From Geminicoccaceae bacterium (GTDB lineage Bacteria > Pseudomonadota > Alphaproteobacteria > Geminicoccales > Geminicoccaceae), in NCBI GenBank assembly GCA_020638495.1, contig JACKIN010000022.1, positions 1 through 46,273 of the forward strand: DNA of 46,273 bases, read 5' to 3'. Below the pieces are notes generated by a model. The model searched no databases. It was not told the origin of the DNA and saw nothing but the letters and a program-made list of their open reading frames with translations. The position numbers and the translations under genes were made by a program. Positions 23,276 to 33,987 of this stretch are shown here, one piece after another. Numbering within the stretch: the stretch's first letter is position 1; the number at the start of each line of letters is the position of its first letter.

Positions 23276-25071
23276 CCGACCTCTCGCATATCCGCAATTT
23301 CGCGATCATCGCGCATATCGACCACGGCAAGTCGACCCTGGCCGATCGGCTCATCCAGAAGTGTGGGGGTCTCGCCGATCGCGAGATGCAGGCGCAGGTG
23401 CTCGATTCGATGGATATCGAGCGCGAGCGGGGCATCACCATCAAGGCGCAGACCGTGCGGCTGCGCTACACGGCGAGGAACGGGCGCGACTACGTCTTCA
23501 ACCTCATCGACACGCCCGGCCACGTCGACTTCGCCTACGAGGTCAGCCGCTCCCTGCGCGCCTGCGAGGGCTCGCTGCTGCTGGTCGACGCGACCCAGGG
23601 CGTGGAGGCGCAGACCCTGGCCAACGCCTATCAGGCGATCGAGGCCGACCACGAGATCGTGCCGGTGCTCAACAAGATCGACCTGCCGGCCGCCGAGCCC
23701 GACCGCATCAGGCAGCAGATCGAGGACATCATCGGTCTCGAGGCCGACAACGCGCTGATGATCTCGGCCAAGACCGGGCTCGGCGTCGACACGGTGCTGG
23801 AAGCCATCGTCGAGCGCCTGCCGCCGCCGCAGGGCGAGGTGGCGGCAGCGCTGCGGGCGCTCATCGTCGACAGCTGGTACGACGCCTATCTCGGGGTCGT
23901 CACCCTCATCCGGGTGCGCGAGGGCGTGATCCGCAAGGGCAGCCGCATCCTGATGATGGGCACGCGCGCCGCGCACCAGGTCGATCGGGTCGGCGTGTTC
24001 ACGCCCAAGCCGCTGCTCGTCGACGAGCTGGGCCCCGGCGAGGTCGGCTTCATCACGGCCGCCATCAAGGACATCGCCGACGCCCGGGTGGGCGACACGA
24101 TCACCGAGGAGAAGCGGCAGGCGGCCGAGGCGCTGCCCGGGTTCCGCCCGTCGCAGCCGGTCGTCTTCTGCGGCATGTTCCCGGTCGACGCCGCCGACTA
24201 CGAGGACCTCAGGGACAGCCTCGGCAAGCTCCGGCTCAACGACGCGAGCTTCGAGTACGAGCCGGAGAGCAGCGGGGCGCTCGGCCTGGGTTTTCGCTGC
24301 GGCTTCCTCGGTTTATTGCATCTCGAGATCATCCAGGAGCGGCTGGACCGCGAGTTCGACCTCGACCTCGTCATCACCGCCCCCTCGGTGGTCTACCGGC
24401 TGCACATGACCACGGGCGAGGTCCTCGAGCTGCACAATCCCTCGGACTATCCGGACCCGACCAAGATCAAGCTGGTCGAGGAGCCCTGGATCAAGGCGAC
24501 GATCCTCGTGCCGGACGACTATCTCGGCAAGGTGCTGGAGCTCTGCACCGAGAAGCGCGGCATCCAGCTCGACCTCACCTATGTCGGCACGCGGGCCATG
24601 CTGGTCTACCGCCTGCCGCTCAACGAGGTGGTCTACGACTTCTACGACCGGCTGAAGTCGGTGAGCCGCGGCTATGCCAGCTTCGACTATCAGCTCGACG
24701 GCATGGGCGAGAGCGACCTCGTGAAGCTGACGGTCCTGGTCAACGCCGACCCGGTCGACAGCCTGGCGCTCATCGTCCATCGGTCGATGGCCGAGAAGCG
24801 GGGCCGGGCGCTCTGCGAGAAGCTGAAGGAGCTGATCCCGCGGCAGATGTTCAAGATCGCCATCCAGGCGGCGATCGGCGGCAAGGTCATCGCGCGGGAG
24901 ACGATCTCGGCTTTCCGCAAGGATGTTACCGCGAAGTGCTACGGTGGCGACATCACCCGCAAGCGCAAGCTCCTGGAGAAGCAGAAGGCCGGCAAGAAGC
25001 GGATGCGCCAGATCGGCAATGTCGAGATTCCCCAGGAGGCTTTCCTGGCGGCGCTCAAGATGGATGGCTAG
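23272..25071 (+). CDS. lepA: Elongation factor 4 (translational GTPase LepA)
   Basis: A 599-residue ribosome-binding GTPase of the EF-G family that aids translation and ribosome biogenesis under stress. G motifs: IAHIDHGKSTLADRL (G1, about 13), RGITIKAQTV (G2), DTPGHVDF (G3), NKIDLPAAEP (G4) and SAKTGLGV (G5). The LepA-specific C-terminus is present (RKRKLLEKQKAGKKRMRQIG). The ATG overlaps the toxin stop; the end overlaps the proposed dnaB start by 8 bases. Confidence 0.98.
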   Translation: MTDLSHIRNFAIIAHIDHGKSTLADRLIQKCGGLADREMQAQVLDSMDIERERGITIKAQTVRLRYTARNGRDYVFNLIDTPGHVDFAYEVSRSLRACEGSLLLVDATQGVEAQTLANAYQAIEADHEIVPVLNKIDLPAAEPDRIRQQIEDIIGLEADNALMISAKTGLGVDTVLEAIVERLPPPQGEVAAALRALIVDSWYDAYLGVVTLIRVREGVIRKGSRILMMGTRAAHQVDRVGVFTPKPLLVDELGPGEVGFITAAIKDIADARVGDTITEEKRQAAEALPGFRPSQPVVFCGMFPVDAADYEDLRDSLGKLRLNDASFEYEPESSGALGLGFRCGFLGLLHLEIIQERLDREFDLDLVITAPSVVYRLHMTTGEVLELHNPSDYPDPTKIKLVEEPWIKATILVPDDYLGKVLELCTEKRGIQLDLTYVGTRAMLVYRLPLNEVVYDFYDRLKSVSRGYASFDYQLDGMGESDLVKLTVLVNADPVDSLALIVHRSMAEKRGRALCEKLKELIPRQMFKIAIQAAIGGKVIARETISAFRKDVTAKCYGGDITRKRKLLEKQKAGKKRMRQIGNVEIPQEAFLAALKMDG

Positions 25072-26581
25072 GGCGTTGCAGGGAAGCTCGGGCGGCGGGG
25101 GCGGCGAGGCGGTCGCGCTGATGCGCACGCAGCCGCACAACCTGGAGGCCGAGCAGGCGCTCCTGGGTGCTGTTCTCGTCAACAACGAGGCCTTTCACCG
25201 GGTCAGCGAGTTCCTGAAGGCCGAGCATTTCTTCGAGCCCGTCCACCAGCGGATCTTCGCCGCCTGCGCCGAGCGCATCGGGCGGGGCCAGCTCGCGGAC
25301 GCCCGCTCGCTCTTCCACCTGTTCGACGAGGACCCGGCGCTCGAGGGCCTGGACGGTGCGAAATATCTCGGGCGCATCGCCCGGGCGGCGGAAACGATCA
25401 TCAACGCGGTGAGCTTCGGCCAGATCATCCACGATCTGGCGGTCCGGCGCGGGCTGATCGGGGTCGGCGAGGAGATGGTGCTGCGGGCCTACGACCCGCA
25501 GACGGCGGAAACGGCTTCCGAGCAGATCGAGATGGCCGAGCACGAACTCTTCGGCCTCGCCCAGGAAGGCGAGGTCAAGAGCGGCTTCCGCTCCTTCCCG
25601 ACGGTGCTGAGCAGCACGATCCGGCTGGTCGAATCGGCCTATTCGAAGGTCGGCGAGGTGACCGGCGTGCCGTCGCGGCTGGACAGCCTCGACCGCATCC
25701 TGGGCGGCCTCCAGCCATCGGACCTGCTCATCCTCGCCGGTCGCCCGAGCATGGGCAAGACGGCGCTGGCGGTGACCATCGCCGCCAACGCGGCGACCCA
25801 GAAGGCCATCGGCATCGATGGCGAGCGGCTCAAGCACGAAAACTACACGGTCGGCGTCTTCAGCCTCGAGATGTCGGCCGAGCAGCTCGCCATGCGCCTC
25901 CTTTCGGCCGAGGCGCAGATCGCCTCGGACGAGCTGCGCCGCGGCCAGCTCCGCGACGATCGCGAGTGGCAGCGCGTCGTCGCCGCCAGCCAGGCCCTGG
26001 CGGCGCGGCCGATGTTCATCGACGACACGCCGGCCCTCTCCGTGGCGGCGCTGCGCAGCCGGGCGCGGCGGCTGATGCGCATGGAGGGCCTGTCGCTGCT
26101 GGTCGTCGACTACCTGCAGCTGATGCGCGGCTCGAGCGCCTATGCCGGCACCAATCGCGTGCAGGAGGTTTCGGAGATCACCCAGGCGCTCAAGGCGATC
26201 GCCAAGGAGCTGAACATCCCCGTGCTCGCCTTGTCGCAGCTCAGCCGCGCGGTCGAGCAGCGCGAGGACAAGCGGCCGCTCCTCTCGGATCTGCGCGAAT
26301 CGGGGTCGATCGAGCAGGACGCCGACGTCGTGATGTTCGTCTACCGCGAGGAATACTACCTGACCCGGTCCGAGCCGCAGCAGCGCGAGGGGGAAAGCCT
26401 CGAGAAGTTCCAGATTCGCCAGAACGAATGGATGGACCGCTGCAACCGGTCGCTCAACAAGGCCGACATCATCATCGCCAAGCAGCGCAACGGGCCGATC
26501 GGCACCGTGCAGGTGCAGTTCGACGCGAGGTTCGGTCGATTCCGCAACCTCGAGACCGCCGAATACATCGAAGGCGGCTGA
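25064..26581 (+). CDS. dnaB: Replicative DNA helicase DnaB
   Basis: The hexameric 5'-3' helicase of the replication fork. The N-terminal DnaG-interaction domain (PHNLEAEQALLGAVLVNNEA) is followed by a RecA-type ATPase with Walker A AGRPSMGKTALAV, GVFSLEMSAEQLAMRL, Walker B LLVVDYLQLM and LALSQLSRAVEQREDKRPLL. No intein is present. From ATG 25064 it is 505 residues and overlaps lepA by 8 bases; ATG 25121 (MRTQPHNLEAEQ) is a credible alternative that would avoid the overlap. Confidence 0.97.
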   Translation: MARALQGSSGGGGGEAVALMRTQPHNLEAEQALLGAVLVNNEAFHRVSEFLKAEHFFEPVHQRIFAACAERIGRGQLADARSLFHLFDEDPALEGLDGAKYLGRIARAAETIINAVSFGQIIHDLAVRRGLIGVGEEMVLRAYDPQTAETASEQIEMAEHELFGLAQEGEVKSGFRSFPTVLSSTIRLVESAYSKVGEVTGVPSRLDSLDRILGGLQPSDLLILAGRPSMGKTALAVTIAANAATQKAIGIDGERLKHENYTVGVFSLEMSAEQLAMRLLSAEAQIASDELRRGQLRDDREWQRVVAASQALAARPMFIDDTPALSVAALRSRARRLMRMEGLSLLVVDYLQLMRGSSAYAGTNRVQEVSEITQALKAIAKELNIPVLALSQLSRAVEQREDKRPLLSDLRESGSIEQDADVVMFVYREEYYLTRSEPQQREGESLEKFQIRQNEWMDRCNRSLNKADIIIAKQRNGPIGTVQVQFDARFGRFRNLETAEYIEGG

Positions 26582-26588
26582 AGCGGCG

Positions 26589-27677
26589 ATGCCGGAAGCC
26601 GCCCTGCTCATCGATCTGGACGCCATTGCCGCCAACTACGCGCGGCTGCGGGCCGAGGCCGGTGGCTGCCGGGTTGCCGCGGTGGTCAAGGCCGACGCCT
26701 ACGGGCTCGGTGCCGAGCGTGTCGCCGCACGGCTTTGGGCCGCCGGCTGCGCGGACTTCTTCGTGGCGCGGCTCGCCGAGGGGCTGGCGCTCCGGCGTCA
26801 CCTGCCGAAGGCGCGGATCGTCGTGCTCGAAGGGCCGGTGCCTTGCGAGGTGGCGGACTTCGTCGCCGCCGCGCTGGTGCCGACGCTGAACACGCCGGGC
26901 CAGGTCGAGCTCTGGGGCGACGCCGGCCGCCGCCTGGAGCGGCCCCTGCCGGCGGCCCTGCACCTGGACACGGGCATGTGCCGCCTCGGCATTTCCGCCA
27001 CGGAAGCGGCCGGGCTCGATGCGGATCGGCTGCGCGCCATCGACGTGGCGCTGGTCATGAGCCACCTGGCCTGCGCCGAGGAAACGGCCAACCCGATGAA
27101 TCCCCTCCAGGCGGCGCGCTTCAGCGAGATGAGCCGCCGGCTGCCGGCGGCCCCGCGCAGCCTCGCCAACTCCTCCGGCATCTTCCTGGGCACGGCCTAC
27201 CACTTCGATCTGCTCCGGCCGGGTGCCGCCCTCTATGGCATCAACCCGACGCCGGGGCGGCCCAATCCGATGCAGCCGGTCGTGCGGATCAGGGCCCCGG
27301 TGCTCCAGGTGCATCGCCTTGACGCTCCCGGCACAGTCGGGTACGGCGCCGCACATGCGACGAGCAGCGGTTCACGCATTGCAACGGTGGGCGTCGGCTA
27401 CGCCGACGGCTATATGCGTGCGGCGGGTACTGGCGGCGTCGCCGTGATCGCTGGCCGTGAAGTGCCGATTGTCGGGCGGATATCGATGGATTTGATGACA
27501 CTCGACGTGACGGCGCTGGGCGAGCACGAGGTCGAGACCGGCACGCCGGTCGACCTCCTCGCCGGCCCCGGCGGCATCGACAGGGTGGCCGAGGTGGCCG
27601 GCACGATCGGCTACGAGCTGCTGACGCGCCTCGGGCAGCGCTTGCGCCGTGTCTATCTCGAAGCGACCGGCGCATGA
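26589..27677 (+). CDS. alr: Alanine racemase
   Basis: A 362-residue PLP enzyme that makes D-alanine for peptidoglycan. AAVVKADAYGLGAERVA (about 29-45) holds the PLP lysine, and the second catalytic tyrosine lies in TVGYGAAHAT (about 252). VGVGYADGYMRA and VGRISMDLMTLDVT (about 297) complete the C-terminal beta domain. It follows dnaB by 7 bases and its stop overlaps the MlaE-type gene as ATGA. Confidence 0.96.
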   Translation: MPEAALLIDLDAIAANYARLRAEAGGCRVAAVVKADAYGLGAERVAARLWAAGCADFFVARLAEGLALRRHLPKARIVVLEGPVPCEVADFVAAALVPTLNTPGQVELWGDAGRRLERPLPAALHLDTGMCRLGISATEAAGLDADRLRAIDVALVMSHLACAEETANPMNPLQAARFSEMSRRLPAAPRSLANSSGIFLGTAYHFDLLRPGAALYGINPTPGRPNPMQPVVRIRAPVLQVHRLDAPGTVGYGAAHATSSGSRIATVGVGYADGYMRAAGTGGVAVIAGREVPIVGRISMDLMTLDVTALGEHEVETGTPVDLLAGPGGIDRVAEVAGTIGYELLTRLGQRLRRVYLEATGA

Positions 27678-28450
27678 TCAATCCCTTGCAGCCGATCGGC
27701 GCCGCGCTCATCGGCATCACGCAGACGGCCGGGCGGATCAGCTTTTTCGCCGGAAACGCCATCGGCAATGGCTTTCTGGGGCCGTTCTACTGGCGCCAGC
27801 TCTGGCGCCAGATGGTCGAGATCGGCTTCTACTCGCTGCCGGTGGTCGGGCTCACGGCGATCTTCACCGGGATGGTGCTGGCGCTGCAGAGCTACACGGG
27901 CTTCTCGCGGTTCGAGGCGGAGAGTGCCGTCGCCACGATCGTGGTGCTCTCGATGGTGCGCGAGCTCGGGCCGGTGCTCGCCGGGCTGATGGTGGCGGGC
28001 CGGGTCGGTGCGGCGATGGCGGCCGAGCTCGGCACCATGCGGGTGACCGAGCAGATCGACGCCCTGAGCACGCTCTCCACCGACCCGCTGCGCTATCTCG
28101 TCTTTCCACGCCTGATCGCCGGCCTCGTCACATTGCCGCTGCTGGTCCTGGTGGCCAACGTGATCGGCGTGATGGGCGGCTACCTGGTCGGCGTGCACAA
28201 GCTCGGCTTCGGGCCGATCGAGTACCTGAACCGGACCTTCGAGTTTCTGGAGACTCAGGACGTCGTCTCGGGTCTGGCGAAAGCCGCCGTCTTCGGCTTC
28301 ATCATCGCCCTGATGGGCTGCTATCACGGCTATCACAGCCGAGGAGGGGCGCAGGGTGTGGGCACGGCGACGACCCATGCCGTGGTCAGCGCCTCGATCC
28401 TGATCCTCACCGCGAACTATTTCATCACCGAGGCGTTCTTCAGCCGATGA
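27674..28450 (+). CDS. mlaE: MlaE-family ABC transporter permease
   Basis: A 258-residue integral membrane protein of the MlaE/YrbE family, which moves phospholipids between inner and outer membranes. The family signature LSMVRELGPVLAGLMVAGRV, followed by GAAMAAELGTMRVTEQIDAL, spans about 95-135, with five to six hydrophobic segments. It overlaps alr and mlaF by 4 bases each. The MCE partner MlaD is not in the window; radA follows mlaF instead, so the rest of the complex must be encoded elsewhere or be absent. Confidence 0.9.
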   Translation: MINPLQPIGAALIGITQTAGRISFFAGNAIGNGFLGPFYWRQLWRQMVEIGFYSLPVVGLTAIFTGMVLALQSYTGFSRFEAESAVATIVVLSMVRELGPVLAGLMVAGRVGAAMAAELGTMRVTEQIDALSTLSTDPLRYLVFPRLIAGLVTLPLLVLVANVIGVMGGYLVGVHKLGFGPIEYLNRTFEFLETQDVVSGLAKAAVFGFIIALMGCYHGYHSRGGAQGVGTATTHAVVSASILILTANYFITEAFFSR

Positions 28451-29235
28451 GCAGCCCTGCCATGAAGATCCGCATCCGCGGGCTGCGCAAGAGCTTCGGC
28501 TCGAACCACGTCCTGCAAGGCATCGACCTCGACGTGCCGCAGGGCCAGTCGGTCGTCGTCATCGGCGGCTCGGGGTCGGGCAAGTCGGTGCTGCTGAAGT
28601 GCATCCTCGGCCTGATCGAAGCGGATGCCGGCTCCATCCTGGTCGATGGCGAGGAGGTGGTGGGCGCCAGCGCACGGCGCCTGACGACCTTGCGGACGAA
28701 ATTCGGCATGTTGTTCCAGAGCGCTGCCTTGTTCGACAGCCTGCCGGTCTGGGAGAACGTCGCCTTCGGCCTCATGGCGGCCGAGCGGACCGAGCGGCCG
28801 GAGGCGCGCGAGCGGGCCATCCAGACCCTGGCGAAGGTCGGCCTGACCCCGGCCGTGGCCGACCAGTTTCCGAGCGAGCTCTCGGGCGGCATGAAGAAGC
28901 GGGTCGGCCTCGCGCGGGCCATCTGCACCGCGCCGGAGATCATCTTCTTCGACGAGCCGACGACCGGCCTCGACCCCATCATGTCCGATGTGATCAACGA
29001 CCTGATCCGCACCTGCGTCTCGGATCTCGGCGCCACCGCCCTCTCGATCACGCACGACATGGGCAGCGTACGCAAGATCGCGGACCGGGTCGCCATGCTC
29101 TATGACGGGGCGATCATCTGGGAAGGCCCGGTGGCGTCGATCGAGGACAGCGGCAATCCCTATGTCGAGCAGTTCATCCGGGGGCACGCCGACGGGCCGA
29201 TCGATGTCGGGCAGAAGGTCCCCGCAGGTGGGTGA
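28447..29235 (+). CDS. mlaF: MlaF-type ABC transporter ATP-binding protein
   Basis: A 262-residue ABC ATPase with Walker A GGSGSGKSVLLK (about 40), Q-loop MLFQSAALFDSLPVWENVAF (the SLPVWENV form is typical of MlaF), signature SELSGGMKKRVGLARA (about 142), Walker B IIFFDEPTTGLDP and H-loop THDMGSVRK. It energises the MlaE permease encoded immediately upstream. The ATG overlaps the mlaE stop; ATG 28462 is an alternative start. Confidence 0.92.
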   Translation: MSSPAMKIRIRGLRKSFGSNHVLQGIDLDVPQGQSVVVIGGSGSGKSVLLKCILGLIEADAGSILVDGEEVVGASARRLTTLRTKFGMLFQSAALFDSLPVWENVAFGLMAAERTERPEARERAIQTLAKVGLTPAVADQFPSELSGGMKKRVGLARAICTAPEIIFFDEPTTGLDPIMSDVINDLIRTCVSDLGATALSITHDMGSVRKIADRVAMLYDGAIIWEGPVASIEDSGNPYVEQFIRGHADGPIDVGQKVPAGG

Positions 29236-29250
29236 CCCCGTGACTGCCTG

Positions 29251-30632
<1,382 letters not shown>

Positions 30633-30636
<4 letters not shown>

Positions 30637-31295
30637 ACGATCTTTCCATCACGCTCTTCGATATCATCGTCGCCGGCATTGTCCTCCTGTCGACCCTGCT
30701 GGCGTTGAGCCGGGGCGCCGTGCGCGAGATCCTGGGCCTTCTGAGCTGGATCGGCGCCATCGTCGTCGCGGTCTATGCCTTCGGGCCGGTCAGGCCCATG
30801 GTCACCGAGGCCATCGGCAACGAGCTTCTGGCCGATGCGGCGACCGTCGCCATCGTCTTCTTCGTGCCCTTCCTGGTCCTGAAGATCGTCACCAGCCTGA
30901 TCGGCCGGACGGTCTCGGGCAGCTTCCTCGGGCCGGTCGACAAGCTGCTCGGCCTGATCTTCGGTGCGGTGCGCGGTGCGCTGATCGTCTGTGCTGCCTA
31001 TCTCGTCGGCACCGCCATCATCGCCGAGGAGCAGCAGCCCGACTGGATCAAGAGCGCCAAGCTGCAGCCGCCGGTGGCGGAGGGCGCCGACTGGCTGGCG
31101 CAGTTCCTGCCGCCGGGCATCCTCGACGGCTCGAAGGCGGCCGCCACCGAGGCGGCGGCACGGGCGGCGGAGGAGGCACGGCGGGTGCGTGACGGGCGCA
31201 ACGGCGGCACCTCCGGGAGTGGCGACGGCGAAACCGGCTATGGTGCCCTCGTTCGCGAGGGCATGGATGCGCTGATCCGGGGAAAGGTCGAATGA
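30633..31295 (+). CDS. cvpA: CvpA family inner-membrane protein
   Basis: A 220-residue protein with four predicted membrane segments: DIIVAGIVLLSTLLALSRGA, IGAIVVAVYAF, TVAIVFFVPFLVLKIV and LIFGAVRGALIVCAAYLVG. VREILGLLSWIGA and FLGPVDKLLGLIFGAVRG are CvpA hallmarks. Named for colicin V production, the family is linked to envelope integrity. A low-complexity Ala/Arg-rich tail follows (about 165-200). It is coupled by ATGA overlaps to radA and purF, its usual neighbour. Confidence 0.92.
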
Positions 31296-32758
31296 CCGCT
31301 GCTGGTCGAAGCGACGCCGACGAAGATGCCGACCGGTGGCGCGAGGAATGCGGGGTCTACGCCATCTACGGCCATCCCGATGCGGCGGCGCACGCCATTC
31401 TCGGCCTGCATGCCCTGCAGCACCGGGGGCAAGAGGCCGCCGGGATCGTCAGCTTCGACGGCGCCCATTTCAACACGTACCGCGCCACCGGCCTCGTCGG
31501 CGACAGCTTCAGCGATCCGCGCGTGGTCGAAGGCCTGCCCGGCCATGCCGCCATCGGCCACAACCGCTACGCCACGACCGGCGGCTCGGTGCTGCGCAAC
31601 GTCCAGCCGTTCTTCGGGGACTTCGCCTTCGGCGGCCTCGCCATCGCCCACAACGGCAATCTCACCAACGCGCTGGGCCTGCGGCGGCGGCTGGTCGAGG
31701 CCGGCTGCCTCTTCCAGTCGACCAGCGACACCGAGGTCCTCGTTCACCTGATCGCGCGCTCGGGCCAGCGGAGCATCGTCGAGCGGCTGATCGATGCGCT
31801 CCACCAGGTGGAGGGCGCCTATTCGCTGGTGGGCGTCTACGACGACGGAATCATCGGCGCCCGCGATCCCCTCGGCGTGCGCCCGCTGGTCCTGGGACGG
31901 CTCGGCGACGCGCTGATCCTCGCCTCGGAGACCTGTGCGCTCGACATCATCGGCGCGGAGCTGGTGCGCGACGTGCTGCCGGGCGAGGTGATCCTGATCG
32001 ACAAGGCGGGCCTGCATTCGCTCTTCCCGTTCGTTCGCACGGCCCGCCGCTTCTGCATTTTCGAGTATGTCTACTTCGCCCGGCCCGACAGCCTGGTCGA
32101 GGGCCGTGGCGTGTACGATGTCCGCAAGGAGATCGGCCGGGAGCTGGCCCGGGAGGCGCCGGCCGCCGCGGATGTGGTGGTGCCCGTGCCGGACAGCGGC
32201 GTGCCCGCGGCCATCGGCTACGCGCAGGAGGCCGGGCTGCCGTTCGAGCTCGGCATCATCCGCAACCACTATGTCGGCCGCACCTTCATCGAGCCGACCG
32301 ACAACATCCGCCACCTCGGCGTGCGGCTGAAGCACAATGCCAACCGGTCGACCCTCGTCGGCAAGTCGGTGGTGCTGGTCGACGACAGCATCGTGCGCGG
32401 CACGACCTCGACCAAGATCGTCAACATGGTGCGCGCGGCCGGCGCCACCGCGATTCACATGCGCATCGCCAGCCCGCCGACGACGAACAGCTGCTATTAC
32501 GGCGTCGACACGCCGGAGCGCAGCAAGCTGCTCGCCGCCCAGCACACGCTGGAGGAGATGGCGCGGCTGATCGGGGTCGACAGCCTGGCGTTCCTGTCGA
32601 TCGACGGCCTCTACCGGGCGGTCGGCGAGGCCCGGCGGGAGGCCGGCCAGCCGCAATATTGCGATGCCTGCTTCACCGGCGACTATCCCACCCGCCTCGC
32701 CGACGCGGATGATGGCGGGCGTGACCGACAGCTGACCTTTCTCCAGCATGAGCGTTGA
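31292..32758 (+). CDS. purF: Amidophosphoribosyltransferase
   Basis: A 488-residue enzyme for the first committed step of purine synthesis (PRPP plus glutamine to phosphoribosylamine). Catalytic Cys20 in EECGVYAIYG is preceded by a 19-residue acidic propeptide that must be removed. The PRPP loop is VVLVDDSIVRGTTSTKIV (about 359). Cysteines in RRFCIFEYVYFARPDS, SCYYGVDTPE and CDACFTG match the 4Fe-4S ligands of the Bacillus-type enzyme. It overlaps cvpA by 4 bases and the following SDR gene by 11. Confidence 0.97.
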   Translation: MTAAGRSDADEDADRWREECGVYAIYGHPDAAAHAILGLHALQHRGQEAAGIVSFDGAHFNTYRATGLVGDSFSDPRVVEGLPGHAAIGHNRYATTGGSVLRNVQPFFGDFAFGGLAIAHNGNLTNALGLRRRLVEAGCLFQSTSDTEVLVHLIARSGQRSIVERLIDALHQVEGAYSLVGVYDDGIIGARDPLGVRPLVLGRLGDALILASETCALDIIGAELVRDVLPGEVILIDKAGLHSLFPFVRTARRFCIFEYVYFARPDSLVEGRGVYDVRKEIGRELAREAPAAADVVVPVPDSGVPAAIGYAQEAGLPFELGIIRNHYVGRTFIEPTDNIRHLGVRLKHNANRSTLVGKSVVLVDDSIVRGTTSTKIVNMVRAAGATAIHMRIASPPTTNSCYYGVDTPERSKLLAAQHTLEEMARLIGVDSLAFLSIDGLYRAVGEARREAGQPQYCDACFTGDYPTRLADADDGGRDRQLTFLQHER

Positions 32759-33464
32759 TGCGCCGATGATGGAGGGGCGGGTCGTGCTCGTGACTGGTGC
32801 CGGGAGCGGGCTCGGCCGCGCGGTGGCGCTGGCCCTGGCCGGGGCGGGGGCGCAGGTGATCGCCACCGGGCGGCGCCGGGCCGCGCTCGAGGAGCTCGAC
32901 GATGCCGTGCAGGCGGCGAGCGGCCGGTCGGCGACCCTGCTGCCGCTCGATCTCGCCGAGACGGAGAAGCTTTTGCCGATCGGCCCCTCGATCTTCGAGC
33001 GCTTCGGGCGGCTCGACGGGCTGGTCCATTGCGCTGCGATCCTGGGCAAGCTGATGCCGACCGCGCAGCTCGACACGGCGGGCCTGCGCAAGGCGCTGGA
33101 GGTCAACGTGATCGCGACCCAGGCGCTGATCGCGACCCTGACACCGCTCCTGGTGGCGGCCCCGGCCGGTCGCGCCCTCTTCCTGACGGATCGCCTAGCC
33201 AGCCGCGGCCGGCCCTATCTCGCCACCTACGCGGCGACGAAGCAGGCGATGGAGGCGCTGGTCCTGGCCTTCGCCGCGGAGGTCCGGCAGACCCCGCTGG
33301 CGGTCCGGCTCGTTGCACCGCCGGCCATGCGGAGCGGCTTGCGCGCCGAGGCTTTCCCCGGCGAGAGCAAGGCCGTGCAGACGCTGCCCGAGACGATCGC
33401 CGGGCGGATCCTCGAGCTGCTCCGGGCCGATTCCCTGCCGGAGGGGGACGTGCTCGATCTGTAG
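32748..33464 (+). CDS. Short-chain dehydrogenase/reductase (SDR) family protein
   Basis: A 238-residue Rossmann-fold oxidoreductase. It has the cofactor motif VTGAGSGLGRAVALAL (about 15), the structural HCAAILG segment in place of NNAG (about 93) and the catalytic YxxxK as YAATK (about 163-167). The usual active-site Ser region reads LFLTDRLAS, so Thr or a nearby Ser takes that place. Cofactor and substrate are not evident. It overlaps the end of purF by 11 bases and closes the alr-purF run. Confidence 0.87.
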   Translation: MSVDAPMMEGRVVLVTGAGSGLGRAVALALAGAGAQVIATGRRRAALEELDDAVQAASGRSATLLPLDLAETEKLLPIGPSIFERFGRLDGLVHCAAILGKLMPTAQLDTAGLRKALEVNVIATQALIATLTPLLVAAPAGRALFLTDRLASRGRPYLATYAATKQAMEALVLAFAAEVRQTPLAVRLVAPPAMRSGLRAEAFPGESKAVQTLPETIAGRILELLRADSLPEGDVLDL

Positions 33465-33618
33465 GTACGGGCAGGTGCGGCGGCTGGGGATGGGCTAGAC
33501 ACGGTTTGGGCCCGATTGCGGAAGCCGCAGCCGAATGCTGCCATTTCGAGGGTTGCGGGCAGGGGGAGACGCCGGGGGGATGACGCCGGCTGCCCTTCTC
33601 TGGAGTCTGGGGGCAGCG
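33465..33618. other. Intergenic region downstream of the SDR gene
   Basis: No gene is seen. GGGCAG near 33558 and CTGCCC near 33590 could close a large imperfect stem with an inner GCCGG/CCGGC pair, which may help end the upstream transcript, but no T-tract follows. The remnant of a peptidase gene begins at 33619. Confidence 0.3.
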
Positions 33619-33903
33619 ATGGGCACGATCCTCGTCACCGGCGACGAGCCCTGCGGCAATAGCCGGTGAACGCGGGCGAGGCCGTGGCGACGCGGCTGAA
33701 CGGCAGGCGGATCGGCGATGCCGTGATCGCGAGCCGGATCGTGCCGAGCAGCTTCTTCGTCTCGATCGAGCGTGCCGTCGCGGCCATCGGCAAGCTCGGG
33801 CCGGAGGTCGTCGTCATGCTCGGGGCGGGCCTCGGTCACCGTCGAGCGGATCACACGCAATCCGAGCGACGGCGGCCGGCAATGGTCGCAAAAAGTGTCC
33901 TGA
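33619..33903 (+). pseudogene. pcp: Pyroglutamyl-peptidase I remnant, frameshifted and truncated
   Basis: The start reads MGTILVTGDEPCGN, matching the MxTILVTGFEPFGG opening of pyrrolidone-carboxylate peptidases. After a frameshift near 33660 it continues as VNAGEAVATRLNGRRIGDAV, then IASRIVPSSFFVS and KLGPEVVVMLGAGL. Near 33825 it returns to the first frame as RASVTVERITRNPSDG and then stops at 33901-33903. These segments follow the family order for about the first 95 residues of some 215. The catalytic Cys and His lie in the missing half, so the product cannot be active. The break coincides with AAAAAGTGTCCTGACCCCAT (33890-33909), which may be a mobile-element scar. Confidence 0.8.
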
Positions 33904-33911
33904 CCCCATTA
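33900..33911. repeat. 12-bp motif CTGACCCCATTA shared with 7659-7670
   Basis: The same 12 bases occur at 7659-7670 and here, in the same orientation, both in disrupted non-coding DNA. Here the motif abuts the broken end of the pcp remnant. TAATGGGGTCAG-type strings are frequent near transposase remnants in many genomes, but a 12-base match in 46 kb can also arise by chance. Confidence 0.35.
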
Positions 33912-33987
33912 GGAATTCGTTCTTGTTTCCTTGCGCGGTATTGGTCACGCCACCTGCTGCCGCGCCGGGCAACCGACCCGGGATAGG

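Noticed and set aside
25064..26581. Intein in DnaB
   Set aside because: The ATPase motifs are contiguous and the length is normal, so no intein is present.
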